This document shows positions 1-8,077 of a stretch of DNA of 64,000 bases, piece by piece. The stretch comes from Corallibacter vietnamensis (GTDB lineage: Bacteria > Bacteroidota > Bacteroidia > Flavobacteriales > Flavobacteriaceae): NCBI RefSeq assembly GCF_039537875.1, contig NZ_BAABBI010000001.1:372001-436000 (forward strand). The letters are read 5' to 3'. The stretch's first letter is position 1; every line of letters starts with the position of its first letter. The position numbers were made by a program, and so were the translations under genes. The notes beneath the pieces were generated by a model. That model did no database searches, was not told where the DNA came from, and saw nothing but the letters and a program-made list of their open reading frames with translations.

Positions 1-1
1 T

Positions 2-505
2 ACCGCAGAACAGTTAGAGAAAATAGCAGAAGAAGCTAATAGTAAAAGCTTTGTTGATGAAGTACGCTATGATAACGACTTGGTAACTCTTATGAATAAC
101 AATGTAAAGAAAATTAGTTTTTGGATATTGGTTTTAAGCGGTTTGTTTACCGTGATTGCTGTGCTACTAATAAACAGCTCGATAAGGCTATCTGTTTACT
201 CAAAACGATTTACTATAAAAACCATGCAAATGGTTGGTGCTACTAAACAGTTTATAAGACGTCCTTTTGTATGGAAAAGTGTAAGACTAGGAATTATAGG
301 CGCTATTGTAGCTCTAGGTGGTATGGCTGTAGTTTTATATTATATAAATAAAACTTTTCCAGAACTTAATTTATTACAAAACCCTGTACTAATAGGCTTA
401 TTGTTTGCCGGTATCTTTTTGCTAGGTATTGTTATTACTTGGATAAGCACATTTATTGCTACCCAACGTTTCTTGAATTTGAAAACCGACCAACTGTATT
501 ACTAG
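2..505 (+). CDS. ftsX: Cell division protein FtsX, C-terminal part (cut by window edge)
   Basis: The reading frame is open from base 2, so the gene begins before the window and only about 167 C-terminal residues are present. A periplasmic stretch is followed by three membrane helices, and the segment TIKTMQMVGATKQFIRRPF is the typical FtsX-permease coupling region before the last two helices. FtsX is the membrane partner of the ATPase FtsE and couples cell division to activation of peptidoglycan hydrolases. The next gene starts one base after the stop, and a DUF3098 gene follows, an arrangement I remember from other Flavobacteriia. The family call is firm. The N-terminus cannot be judged here. 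Confidence 0.9.
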   Translation, partial: TAEQLEKIAEEANSKSFVDEVRYDNDLVTLMNNNVKKISFWILVLSGLFTVIAVLLINSSIRLSVYSKRFTIKTMQMVGATKQFIRRPFVWKSVRLGIIGAIVALGGMAVVLYYINKTFPELNLLQNPVLIGLLFAGIFLLGIVITWISTFIATQRFLNLKTDQLYY

Positions 506-506
506 T

Positions 507-881
507 ATGAAAAAAGGTCTTATTATAATAAGTACTCTGGTTATAATTGGCTTTTTAGGCTTTAAGCTTTTAGGTTCGCTTGTAATAAACAATACAGAAA
601 AGTCATCTTGCGTTACAGAAACAAGAACAATAACTAAAATAGAAGAAGCTACATCATACGACATTACTTTTGAGACTACTAGCGGACAACGCTACTATAT
701 AAATCGTGGATTAGAACGCGGATTAAATTTAGATTCTCTTAACGCAAAAGTTTTAAATAAAACTGTTACTTTGCACTTACCTAAACTTTGGACAGGAGTA
801 TCAAGCCATATTTCGCAATTAGCCATAGGCGATACTATAATATTTACAGAGTTTAAGAACAATAACATCACTGAAGACTAA
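507..881 (+). CDS. Small membrane-anchored hypothetical protein
   Basis: This 124-residue protein has one hydrophobic N-terminal helix (about residues 4-26, through VIIGFLGFKLLG) and a soluble C-terminal part, probably outside the cytoplasm. I do not recognise the family. It starts one base after the ftsX stop and ends ten bases before the DUF3098 gene, so it is almost certainly cotranscribed with them. There is no lipobox cysteine at the end of the hydrophobic segment, so it is more likely membrane-anchored than a lipoprotein. The function is unknown. Confidence 0.65.
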   Translation: MKKGLIIISTLVIIGFLGFKLLGSLVINNTEKSSCVTETRTITKIEEATSYDITFETTSGQRYYINRGLERGLNLDSLNAKVLNKTVTLHLPKLWTGVSSHISQLAIGDTIIFTEFKNNNITED

Positions 882-891
882 AAATAAGATT

Positions 892-1155
892 ATGGGAGAA
901 CAGAAAAGAAAAGAAGACTCAAAAGACACCTTTATCTTCGGAAAGAAAAACTATAAGTTTATGCTTATAGGTTTAGCTTGTATTGCTTTAGGTTTTATTT
1001 TGATGTCTGGTGGCGGCAGTGATGACCCTAATGTTTTTAATCCAGAGATTTTTAGTTGGAGACGCATACGATTAGCTCCTACATTAGTTTTACTAGGTTT
1101 TGGGTTTCAGGTGTATGCTATTTTATTAGACCCTGATAAGCCATCAAAAAGCTAA
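892..1155 (+). CDS. DUF3098 family membrane protein
   Basis: The protein has 87 residues. A charged N-terminus precedes two membrane helices (about 22-41 and 62-80) with a short SGGGSDDPN connection between them. Length, topology and position after ftsX match the DUF3098 family, which has no known function. From memory, the usual Flavobacteriia order is ftsX, DUF3098, uppP, truB. Here the convergent glycerate kinase ends two bases after this stop, so the order is interrupted. Confidence 0.8.
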   Translation: MGEQKRKEDSKDTFIFGKKNYKFMLIGLACIALGFILMSGGGSDDPNVFNPEIFSWRRIRLAPTLVLLGFGFQVYAILLDPDKPSKS

Positions 1156-1156
1156 T

Positions 1157-2284
1157 TTAATCATTAATTACTTCAGAAAACTTTAGTGTTATCTCGTCTA
1201 AATATTTACTGCTATTTTTCATAGCATCATCAATGTTTTTAGCATAATTTATAACCGCATCAGCATAAGACACACCAAGTGTTTTTAACGCTGGTTCTGA
1301 CAAATCTACACTACCACAAAAGGCCGCTGTTTTAATTTGATGCTTTTGAGCGATGTTTAAAACACCTTGAATGGTTTTTCCTGATAAGGTTTGCTGATCT
1401 AGTTTACCTTCGCCGGTTATAATCCAATCGGCATTTTTTACTTTTGTATTAAACTTTGCAAGTTCTAAAACAAGTTGTATTCCTGATTGTAAATTACCTC
1501 CTAAAAACACCACAGAACCAACACCCATTCCGCCTGCTGCTCCGGCCCCAGAAATTGATTGACTATCTATATTAAAATGATTATCTATATGTTTAGAAAA
1601 ATGTTTTAAACCTTTGTCTAATACAAGAACATCTTTGGGCGAAGCTCCCTTTTGCGGTGCATACACATATGCAGCACCATTTTCTCCGTGCAACGGATTG
1701 GATACATCACAAGCTATTTTGAAAGCTACATGCTTTAGTTCAGGCAGTACGTTTGTGTCATCAATCTTATTAATCAGAGCTAAATTTTTTCCTATAGGCT
1801 TTACTACGTTATTATCTTTATCTAAAAACCGATAACCAAGCGCTGTTGCCATACCAATACCACAGTCGTTAGTAGCGCTACCACCAATACCCAGTATAAT
1901 TTCTTTAGCACCTTTTTTTATTGCATCTAATATTAATTGCCCAGTACCTAAAGTTGTACTGTGTAAACAATCAAAATCTTCTTTTTCTAAAAGTTTTACG
2001 CCAGAGGCTTCAGCCATTTCAATAAAAGCGATTTTTTGCTGTTCGGTATACAAATAAGTAGCCTGTATCGTTTTGAAGAAAGGATTACTAACATTGACCT
2101 TTACCGGTTCTCCTTCCAAATAAAAGTTTATGACATCAATGGTACCATCGCCGCCATCAGCGAGAGGTAATTTTATAACCTCAACATTTTTAATGCTTTG
2201 TTCAAGTCTTTTTTGAACAACCTCACAAAACTGTAAACCTGTTAATGAATTTTTGAACTTATCTGGTGCTAGAATAATTTTCAT
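1157..2284 (-). CDS. Glycerate kinase (GarK/GlxK family)
   Basis: The 375 residues match the usual length of type-I glycerate kinases. The N-terminus MKIILAPDKFKNSLTG and the central GIGGSATNDCGIGMA loop are hallmarks of the family, and a second glycine-rich stretch (GAGAAGGMGVG) and ITGEGKLDQQT follow in the expected order. Members phosphorylate D-glycerate with ATP, most often to 2-phosphoglycerate, which enters lower glycolysis. It is the last gene of a four-gene minus-strand unit (receptor, hydrolase, symporter, kinase) and starts ten bases after the symporter stop. This placement suggests that its substrate is the glycerate released by the GH63-like enzyme two genes upstream. Confidence 0.93.
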   Translation of the reverse strand: MKIILAPDKFKNSLTGLQFCEVVQKRLEQSIKNVEVIKLPLADGGDGTIDVINFYLEGEPVKVNVSNPFFKTIQATYLYTEQQKIAFIEMAEASGVKLLEKEDFDCLHSTTLGTGQLILDAIKKGAKEIILGIGGSATNDCGIGMATALGYRFLDKDNNVVKPIGKNLALINKIDDTNVLPELKHVAFKIACDVSNPLHGENGAAYVYAPQKGASPKDVLVLDKGLKHFSKHIDNHFNIDSQSISGAGAAGGMGVGSVVFLGGNLQSGIQLVLELAKFNTKVKNADWIITGEGKLDQQTLSGKTIQGVLNIAQKHQIKTAAFCGSVDLSEPALKTLGVSYADAVINYAKNIDDAMKNSSKYLDEITLKFSEVIND

Positions 2285-2294
2285 GGTTTGATAT

Positions 2295-3938
2295 TTAACC
2301 TAAAAGTACAGGTAAAAAGTAACTAACAACTAAAATAAGTACAAAGAACGCCAGTAAGATATAAACCTCTTTTATGAAAAAGTCTGACTTTTTAATTTTG
2401 AAATCTGTATTAACTTTTTTAGCCGGTATATTTTTAGTTAACGCGCTAACTACATAGGCAACAATCAAAGCAATAATTACGCCTGTAAAATTAAGCCAGA
2501 TCCAGAATACATGAAATCCTAAATCTATATGAAAGATTTCTTGCATTGTTTTAGAGAAAATAAGATTGATAAGCACTGCTAATGTAATACCTGCATTCAT
2601 ACCAATATGATTTATTTTCTTGGAAAAAAACGCTAATAAAAACGTTACTAAAACTGGTCCATAAAATACCGACCCAACAGCATTTATTATTTCTATTACC
2701 GCGCTTTTGCTACCACCAAATAAAAACGAACAAGCAATACAAACAACACCCCAAAAGACAACGGACGCTTTAGAAATCATCATATACTTTGATTCGCTTA
2801 ACTTTACGTTACCTCTGTTAAAAAAGTCTTCAACAGTTACCGCAGACAGTGAGTTTACAGTAGAACTTAAAGATGACATTGCAGCTGATAAAATTCCTAC
2901 CATTAAAACGCCTATTAAACCGTGAGGCAAATATTTTATAATAAACACAGGAATCATTAAATCTGCTTTAACACCATTGTTTGCATAGCTTTCAGGAAAA
3001 AATGTTTGTGTTGAACGAGCTATTTCTTGTAAGAAATCTGGAGCTATGGTAACCAAACCACCTATAATAAGCCCCATAATACAATATGTTAAAACCACAG
3101 GAAACCTTAATAGACCATTGGCTAGTAAAAGTTTTCTGATAGTTCCTTCATTTTTTGAAGAGAGTAAACGTTGCGCTTGTGTTTGATCGCACCCATAATA
3201 AGACGCATACAAAAAGAAGCCTCCAACAATCATAGGTAATAAACCGTACTCATTACCTTCGCCTATACCCATATTTAAGTCTATAACCTGAAGTCTTTCA
3301 GAATTAAATCCATTTGTCAAGCCACCGTGATCTTGTAGTAAATCCCATCCGTAAAAAAGGCAAATAACAAGCCCTAAAAACAAGATAATCATTTGAATAG
3401 CATCTCCCCAAACTACAGCTTTCATACCACCTTGCCATGAGTAGATTATAGTAATTACACTTATGATTAAAATGGTGTACACATAATCAATATTTAAAAC
3501 TGCTTGTAAAATTATTGCAATTGTGTACACCATTACGCCAGTTCCTAACGCGCGACTTATTTGAAAAACAACACTTAAAATTAATCGCGTTGAAACACTG
3601 AAACGCTTTTCTACAAATTCATAAACACTAACTACACCAGATCTGAATAGTGGTGGTATAACCACAATCATGATAAAAATCATTGCCAATGGAACAGCAA
3701 ACTCAAACGTAAGCCATTTTAATCCACCTCCTAATTTAAGTCCGACAAAGGCTGGTGCAGATATAAAACTAATAGCTGATAATTGGGTAGCCATAGTTGA
3801 AAGGCTTAAAGGAAACCATCCTAGCTTTTTTCCTCCTAAAAAGTAATCGCTAGAGTTTTTGTTTTCTTTAAAGAAAAATCCCATTGCAAGGAAAAACACT
3901 ATATAGCCTAATACAATACTATAGTCTAACCAATTCAT
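2295..3938 (-). CDS. Sodium/solute symporter (SSS family)
   Basis: The 547-residue, very hydrophobic protein has 13-14 predicted membrane helices. The N-terminal part carries the SSS pattern DYFLGGKKLGWFPLSLS followed by ATQLSAISFISAPAF, and the motif region GGMKAVVWGDAIQ is also present. Members move sugars, amino acids or organic acids into the cell with Na+. The gene lies four bases after the hydrolase stop and ten bases before glycerate kinase, so all three are translated from one message. In this setting it probably imports the intact heteroside across the inner membrane. The substrate cannot be read from the sequence. Confidence 0.92.
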   Translation of the reverse strand: MNWLDYSIVLGYIVFFLAMGFFFKENKNSSDYFLGGKKLGWFPLSLSTMATQLSAISFISAPAFVGLKLGGGLKWLTFEFAVPLAMIFIMIVVIPPLFRSGVVSVYEFVEKRFSVSTRLILSVVFQISRALGTGVMVYTIAIILQAVLNIDYVYTILIISVITIIYSWQGGMKAVVWGDAIQMIILFLGLVICLFYGWDLLQDHGGLTNGFNSERLQVIDLNMGIGEGNEYGLLPMIVGGFFLYASYYGCDQTQAQRLLSSKNEGTIRKLLLANGLLRFPVVLTYCIMGLIIGGLVTIAPDFLQEIARSTQTFFPESYANNGVKADLMIPVFIIKYLPHGLIGVLMVGILSAAMSSLSSTVNSLSAVTVEDFFNRGNVKLSESKYMMISKASVVFWGVVCIACSFLFGGSKSAVIEIINAVGSVFYGPVLVTFLLAFFSKKINHIGMNAGITLAVLINLIFSKTMQEIFHIDLGFHVFWIWLNFTGVIIALIVAYVVSALTKNIPAKKVNTDFKIKKSDFFIKEVYILLAFFVLILVVSYFLPVLLG

Positions 3939-3942
3939 ATAT

Positions 3943-5262
3943 TTAGTTCTCTTTTTTTAATAAATCAATTAATAAAGCGGCACTCCAAGAAAAATTATTA
4001 CCGCCATAACCACCGCTTCCACTTTCATGAATTTCTTTTCTAGCGTCAAAATACTCATAAAATCCATTTTTAGTAATTAACTCAATGGTTTCATTTTTAA
4101 CTCGAGTTGCTAATTCATTATAACCGTAAGATTTAAGCCCATGAAAAACAATCCAGTTTAAGTTAATCCAAACAGGCCCTCTCCAATATTTTTTAGGGTT
4201 GAATTTATCGCTGTTAGGATCAAAAGACGCACATAAATAAAACTCTTCTTTACCAAACACAGTCATTAAGTTATCTATAATCTCTTTGGCTCTGTCAGCA
4301 TCTGGCACACTAGCAAACAAAGGGCTAAAAGAAGATGAAGACACATGTCTTAAAGGTCTGTCATTACGTAAATCATAATGAATATAAGCTTTTAACTCTT
4401 TGTCATAGAGCTTATCATTAAATGATTTTTTACTTAACGTATTCCATGCTTTTAATGTATTTATTTTTTCTGTTTCACCTCCAATTATTTCATACAAGTT
4501 TATCAACGCCTGATTAGACTTGATAAGCATTGCATTAAAAAGCGGATCTTGAATTAAAAATGGAGAAAGCTCTGTTATTTTAGCATCGTCATAGTTGTGA
4601 GCTTTTGCTATTTCTATAAGATGCAAATAATAGTTATATTCCTGGTTTGATGGTCTTTGAGATGCATCTACATGAGAGGTGTCTCTTCTTTCAAACTCAT
4701 AAGTAGGAATATCTGTCATAGTTTCCCATACTTCATCCCACATAGGAGAGTTGTCTGTACCAGACTCCCAATTATGGTATATATAAACCAATCCTTCATT
4801 TTTTGGATCTCTGTGTTCATATAAATGTTTGTGGCAATTAAATACCTGATCAATATGGTTTTTAACAAATGCTAAAACCTCATCTTTGTTTTTATGTATG
4901 TGATACATTTCTTCCAAAACAAAACCTAGAACTGGCGGTTGTGTTAAACCAGTTGTTTTATGGTCTTTTGGCGCATAAGGGCTTAATTCAGATTTATGAA
5001 ATTCAGCTCCTGGAAAATATGAATCACTTTCGTTATGAAACACAATATGAGGAATAAAACCATTGCTCCATTGCGCATCTAAAAGGGTTTTTACTTCGCT
5101 TTTTGCTTTTTCAAAGTCATAATGACTAAAACCTATAGCTATAAAACCTGAATCCCAATTCCATTGAAAAGGATATAAACCGTCACAAGGAATAGAAAAC
5201 CCTTTAGGCTGAAAATTACCGTTTAAAACTTGTTTTGCTGAATCTAATAAATTATCTATCAT
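3943..5262 (-). CDS. GH63-like glycosidase, probable gluco/mannosylglycerate hydrolase
   Basis: The 439-residue protein has no signal peptide and so is cytoplasmic. It has the (alpha/alpha)6-barrel signature of the MGH1-like branch of GH63: PFQWNWDSGF (31-40), NWESGTDNSPMWD (164-176), RGPVWINLNW (361-370) and YEYFDARKE followed by FSWSAAL (402-430). Asp170 and Glu403 fall where the general acid and base of bacterial glucosylglycerate hydrolases are expected. I recall Asp182 and Glu419 in the 446-residue mycobacterial enzyme, almost the same spacing. Those enzymes cleave glucosylglycerate or mannosylglycerate to hexose plus glycerate, and the operon encodes glycerate kinase. Trehalase-like specificity is the main alternative. 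The family is confident; the substrate is inferred. Confidence 0.85.
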   Translation of the reverse strand: MIDNLLDSAKQVLNGNFQPKGFSIPCDGLYPFQWNWDSGFIAIGFSHYDFEKAKSEVKTLLDAQWSNGFIPHIVFHNESDSYFPGAEFHKSELSPYAPKDHKTTGLTQPPVLGFVLEEMYHIHKNKDEVLAFVKNHIDQVFNCHKHLYEHRDPKNEGLVYIYHNWESGTDNSPMWDEVWETMTDIPTYEFERRDTSHVDASQRPSNQEYNYYLHLIEIAKAHNYDDAKITELSPFLIQDPLFNAMLIKSNQALINLYEIIGGETEKINTLKAWNTLSKKSFNDKLYDKELKAYIHYDLRNDRPLRHVSSSSFSPLFASVPDADRAKEIIDNLMTVFGKEEFYLCASFDPNSDKFNPKKYWRGPVWINLNWIVFHGLKSYGYNELATRVKNETIELITKNGFYEYFDARKEIHESGSGGYGGNNFSWSAALLIDLLKKEN

Positions 5263-5285
5263 AAATAAGTAAGTTATAATTTTGA

Positions 5286-5321
5286 ATGCAATGGCATAAC
5301 TTTATAGCAGTGCCATTGCAT
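5286..5321 (-). other. Intercistronic hairpin between receptor and hydrolase genes
   Basis: Perfect 11-base arms ATGCAATGGCA and TGCCATTGCAT enclose a 14-base loop in the 81-base gap between the TonB receptor stop and the hydrolase start. No T-run follows on the minus strand, so it is not a standard terminator. It is more likely an mRNA 3'-end stabiliser or processing point that lets the receptor be made in excess over the downstream enzymes. Confidence 0.55.
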
Positions 5322-5343
5322 GTCAATAAACTAAATCAAAAAA

Positions 5344-7938
5344 TTAAAAATTGAATGTTGCGCTAAAAAACACACGCGTAGGTAAAACAGGACGACCTAC
5401 AAAATATTCTTCTTCGGTTTGGTTGTTTCCTAATCTTGGAGAACCTTCTGTAATCCCTTCAGAGTTTAATAGGTTAAATACTTGAGCTCCTAATCTCAAT
5501 GTTTCAGAATCTTCTCCTATTGGGAATGTGTATCCTAAATTAAAATTTACCAATCCGTAACCATCAAGCTTTATTGTGTTTGTATCGTTAGAATACTTAT
5601 CACCCGTATAGTTGTAAGTTAAGATGCCATCAAATTTATTGTTATCGTATCCTAAATTGAATGTTGATAAGAATTTAGGTTGTCTTCTCAACTCATTACC
5701 CTCTATTGTTGGGTCACTTTCAGATTTTGTGATTTCGTGATCTTGATATGTCACAGAACCCCCAAAATTGAAGTTTTTAACAAATCTCCAGTTCCAAGTA
5801 GCTTCAGCACCCATAGTACTTGTATCTTGAGTATCTACATCTTCAGTAGTTCCTCCATTTGCTGTATTTACAAAAGTAATAGAGCGTCTGTCTTTTAATC
5901 CAACAGCATAAAGTGCCAGTGTTCCTGAAAATTTAGGTGTTCCATATTTTAGTCCTAATTCACCTTGTAATATTTTTTCAGTATCATAAGATGACGGATT
6001 TCCGTTAGCATCAAATTTTGTCCCTCTTAATTCAGGGAAGAAATATCCTCTAGAGAAGTTACCATAAACACTTAAGTTTTCATTTACCTTATATAACCCG
6101 GCAAGTGCTACGGCAAAATCATCAGCAGAAACGTGACCTCTAGTGTAGCTTCCATTCCCCCAAACAACATTATCTAAATTAGCAATCCCTGTATTATCAA
6201 CAGAATACGTATCAGTACCTTCAACTTCAATATCACCAGATGCTCTTTCGTAACGAACACCTATATCAAAGTTCCAACGATCTAGTTTAATTTCATCTGT
6301 TAAAAACACAGCTACTTTATTGCTAGAAATATTTCTATTTGTATAGCTAACACCTCTATTTGTTATTCCGTTTACGGTATAACCAGAGACGTTTACTAAT
6401 CTTGGCGTATTGTTATATTCACTTAAATAGCTTGTAATTACATTAAAATCACCAGCACTTGATCTTGATAAAAAGGACCCAAAAGTTACATTGTGCACGC
6501 CAACTTTTTTAGTGAATTTGATATCGGCCATAAGTTCTTCTAATGGTCTATCTCTATCTAATATTCTATTTTCATAAAGTAGAGCATTAGCAGCTAATGG
6601 TTGCCCGTTAAGGTATGTAAAGTTACCAGTAGTTAAATTTCTTGCTGCTAAATATTCTTGTTGATTTTCTACAACTTTGGCTCCAGAAACACCACTACCG
6701 TCTAAAAACAAATTAAATTGATGTTGATATCTTGAGTAACGAAGCTTGGCATCCATTTTAAAAGTCTCACTAAAATCGTGTTTGAAATTAGTTAAGAAAT
6801 ATCCACCTTTAGTTAAAACACCATCTTCAATAGGTGAATTATACATACCATCAGGCGTCATGTAAGATAAGTTTGCAGCATCAGCAGTTTGCAGTGTATA
6901 AATTGTTTGACCATCATTTCCTTTAGGACGTTCTCTTGAGCCTCCTTCTAGAGGGAAAGGCAAGTAAAACTGAACGTTATCATCTATGTATTGTCCAGAA
7001 AATGTTATTGATCCTTTTTTTGTTAAGTGTTTAATATTACCACGTAATTGAAAACCTTCAGTTGCTAAACCTGTTTTAATTGGTCCTTCGTCATATCTAT
7101 AAAATCCTGATAAAGCGTAAAACGTGTTAGAATCTTCTCCATCTAAAGGTCCGCTAGTTACAAAATCTGCTTTGTATCTAGAGTTTGAAGCCACTTCTGT
7201 TCTAATAGTACTTTTTGTTACTGGAGATCCTGTAACACTTGTATAGTTTATAATACCTGCAACAGATCCTACACCATATAAAATTGAAGAACCACCACGC
7301 ACAAACTCCATACTCTTCATTCCTAAATCATTTCTAAAATACACATCATGAGCAGAAGAGTTTAACCCGAATGTACTCAACACAGGCATTCCATCAATTT
7401 GTAATGGGTTAAATTGATATTGACCACCAGACGGCAATCCTCTAACAAAAATATTTGATGCTACTTCACCACCACCACCTTCTACAGTGATACCAGGCAC
7501 GCTTCTTAATACATCAGCTTGGCTACTTGTATTTAATTTTGCTAATTGTTTAGAGTTTATTGATGTAATAGACAAAGGTGTTTCTTTTTGCGATCTTGTA
7601 GTTGATGTCGCTGTTAATAAAACTTCGTCAAGCGTATTACCACCTTCAGCTAAAACTGCATTAATCTCTACTAGTGTTCCCTGTAAGTTAACCGACTGTT
7701 CATAGGCTTCATAACCAATAAAAGAAACTTGTAGTACTTGTTCTCCTTCTAGATTTGTAGTAAAGCTAAAATTACCATCAAAATCTGTCGTTGTGCCAGA
7801 AGCACTTCCTTTAATAAGTACATTGGCTCCGGTAACTGGCACTCCAGCTTCGTCAATAATTGTTCCCTTAATTTCTGTTTGCGAAAAACTCATATAAAAG
7901 CAAAACACAGACATAATAGTGAGTAGTAGTTTTTTCAT
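5344..7938 (-). CDS. TonB-dependent receptor with N-terminal carboxypeptidase-regulatory-like domain
   Basis: The 864-residue outer-membrane receptor starts with a signal peptide ending in YMSFSQ. Residues about 20-105 form a carboxypeptidase-D regulatory-like domain (GTIIDEAGVPVTGANVLIKG). The plug follows (about 115-235, with LRSVPGITVEGGGGEVASN and RGGSSILYG), then a 22-strand barrel ending in an aromatic residue, SATFNF. No SusD partner is adjacent, so this is not a classical SusCD pair. It is the first gene of the minus-strand cassette and is divergent from lacI. It probably brings the cassette's substrate across the outer membrane using TonB/ExbBD energy. The ligand is unknown from sequence. 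Confidence 0.93.
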   Translation of the reverse strand: MKKLLLTIMSVFCFYMSFSQTEIKGTIIDEAGVPVTGANVLIKGSASGTTTDFDGNFSFTTNLEGEQVLQVSFIGYEAYEQSVNLQGTLVEINAVLAEGGNTLDEVLLTATSTTRSQKETPLSITSINSKQLAKLNTSSQADVLRSVPGITVEGGGGEVASNIFVRGLPSGGQYQFNPLQIDGMPVLSTFGLNSSAHDVYFRNDLGMKSMEFVRGGSSILYGVGSVAGIINYTSVTGSPVTKSTIRTEVASNSRYKADFVTSGPLDGEDSNTFYALSGFYRYDEGPIKTGLATEGFQLRGNIKHLTKKGSITFSGQYIDDNVQFYLPFPLEGGSRERPKGNDGQTIYTLQTADAANLSYMTPDGMYNSPIEDGVLTKGGYFLTNFKHDFSETFKMDAKLRYSRYQHQFNLFLDGSGVSGAKVVENQQEYLAARNLTTGNFTYLNGQPLAANALLYENRILDRDRPLEELMADIKFTKKVGVHNVTFGSFLSRSSAGDFNVITSYLSEYNNTPRLVNVSGYTVNGITNRGVSYTNRNISSNKVAVFLTDEIKLDRWNFDIGVRYERASGDIEVEGTDTYSVDNTGIANLDNVVWGNGSYTRGHVSADDFAVALAGLYKVNENLSVYGNFSRGYFFPELRGTKFDANGNPSSYDTEKILQGELGLKYGTPKFSGTLALYAVGLKDRRSITFVNTANGGTTEDVDTQDTSTMGAEATWNWRFVKNFNFGGSVTYQDHEITKSESDPTIEGNELRRQPKFLSTFNLGYDNNKFDGILTYNYTGDKYSNDTNTIKLDGYGLVNFNLGYTFPIGEDSETLRLGAQVFNLLNSEGITEGSPRLGNNQTEEEYFVGRPVLPTRVFFSATFNF

Positions 7939-7960
7939 AAATATTAATATTTTGTTATTA

Positions 7961-7994
7961 TTGGAATAAATTTATTAACAATAATGTAATTTTG
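7961..7994 (+). promoter_or_regulatory. Probable lacI promoter
   Basis: A TAATTTTG element (7987-7994) fits the Bacteroidota TAnnTTTG -7 consensus, with TTG at 7961-7963 upstream and a 23-base spacer, at the long end of the usual range. The predicted transcript would start near 8001, just before the two operator-like palindromes. Confidence 0.45.
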
Positions 7995-8020
7995 AGTCAT
8001 TAATTTTATCAAAAAGTTAA

Positions 8021-8044
8021 GCAAACGTTTGCGAAAACGTTTGC
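8021..8044. promoter_or_regulatory. Two adjacent LacI-type operators
   Basis: The 12-base perfect palindrome GCAAACGTTTGC (8021-8032) is followed at once by a one-mismatch copy, GAAAACGTTTGC (8033-8044). Their centres are 12 bases apart. The central CG and this half-site are typical of LacI/GalR-family operators. They lie between the divergent receptor and regulator starts, so one protein bound here could control both. Binding by the adjacent LacI-type protein is inferred. Confidence 0.75.
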
Positions 8045-8077
8045 GGTGTTTTTTTAAATATTTTAGAAATCAAGCAC

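Noticed and set aside
422..664. Minus-strand frame across the ftsX end and the small membrane gene
   Set aside because: It overlaps two supported plus-strand genes and lacks a recognisable domain.
5344..7938. SusC of a SusCD polysaccharide utilisation locus
   Set aside because: No SusD gene is adjacent and the receptor is shorter than typical SusC. The cassette is better described as a TonB-receptor heteroside operon.
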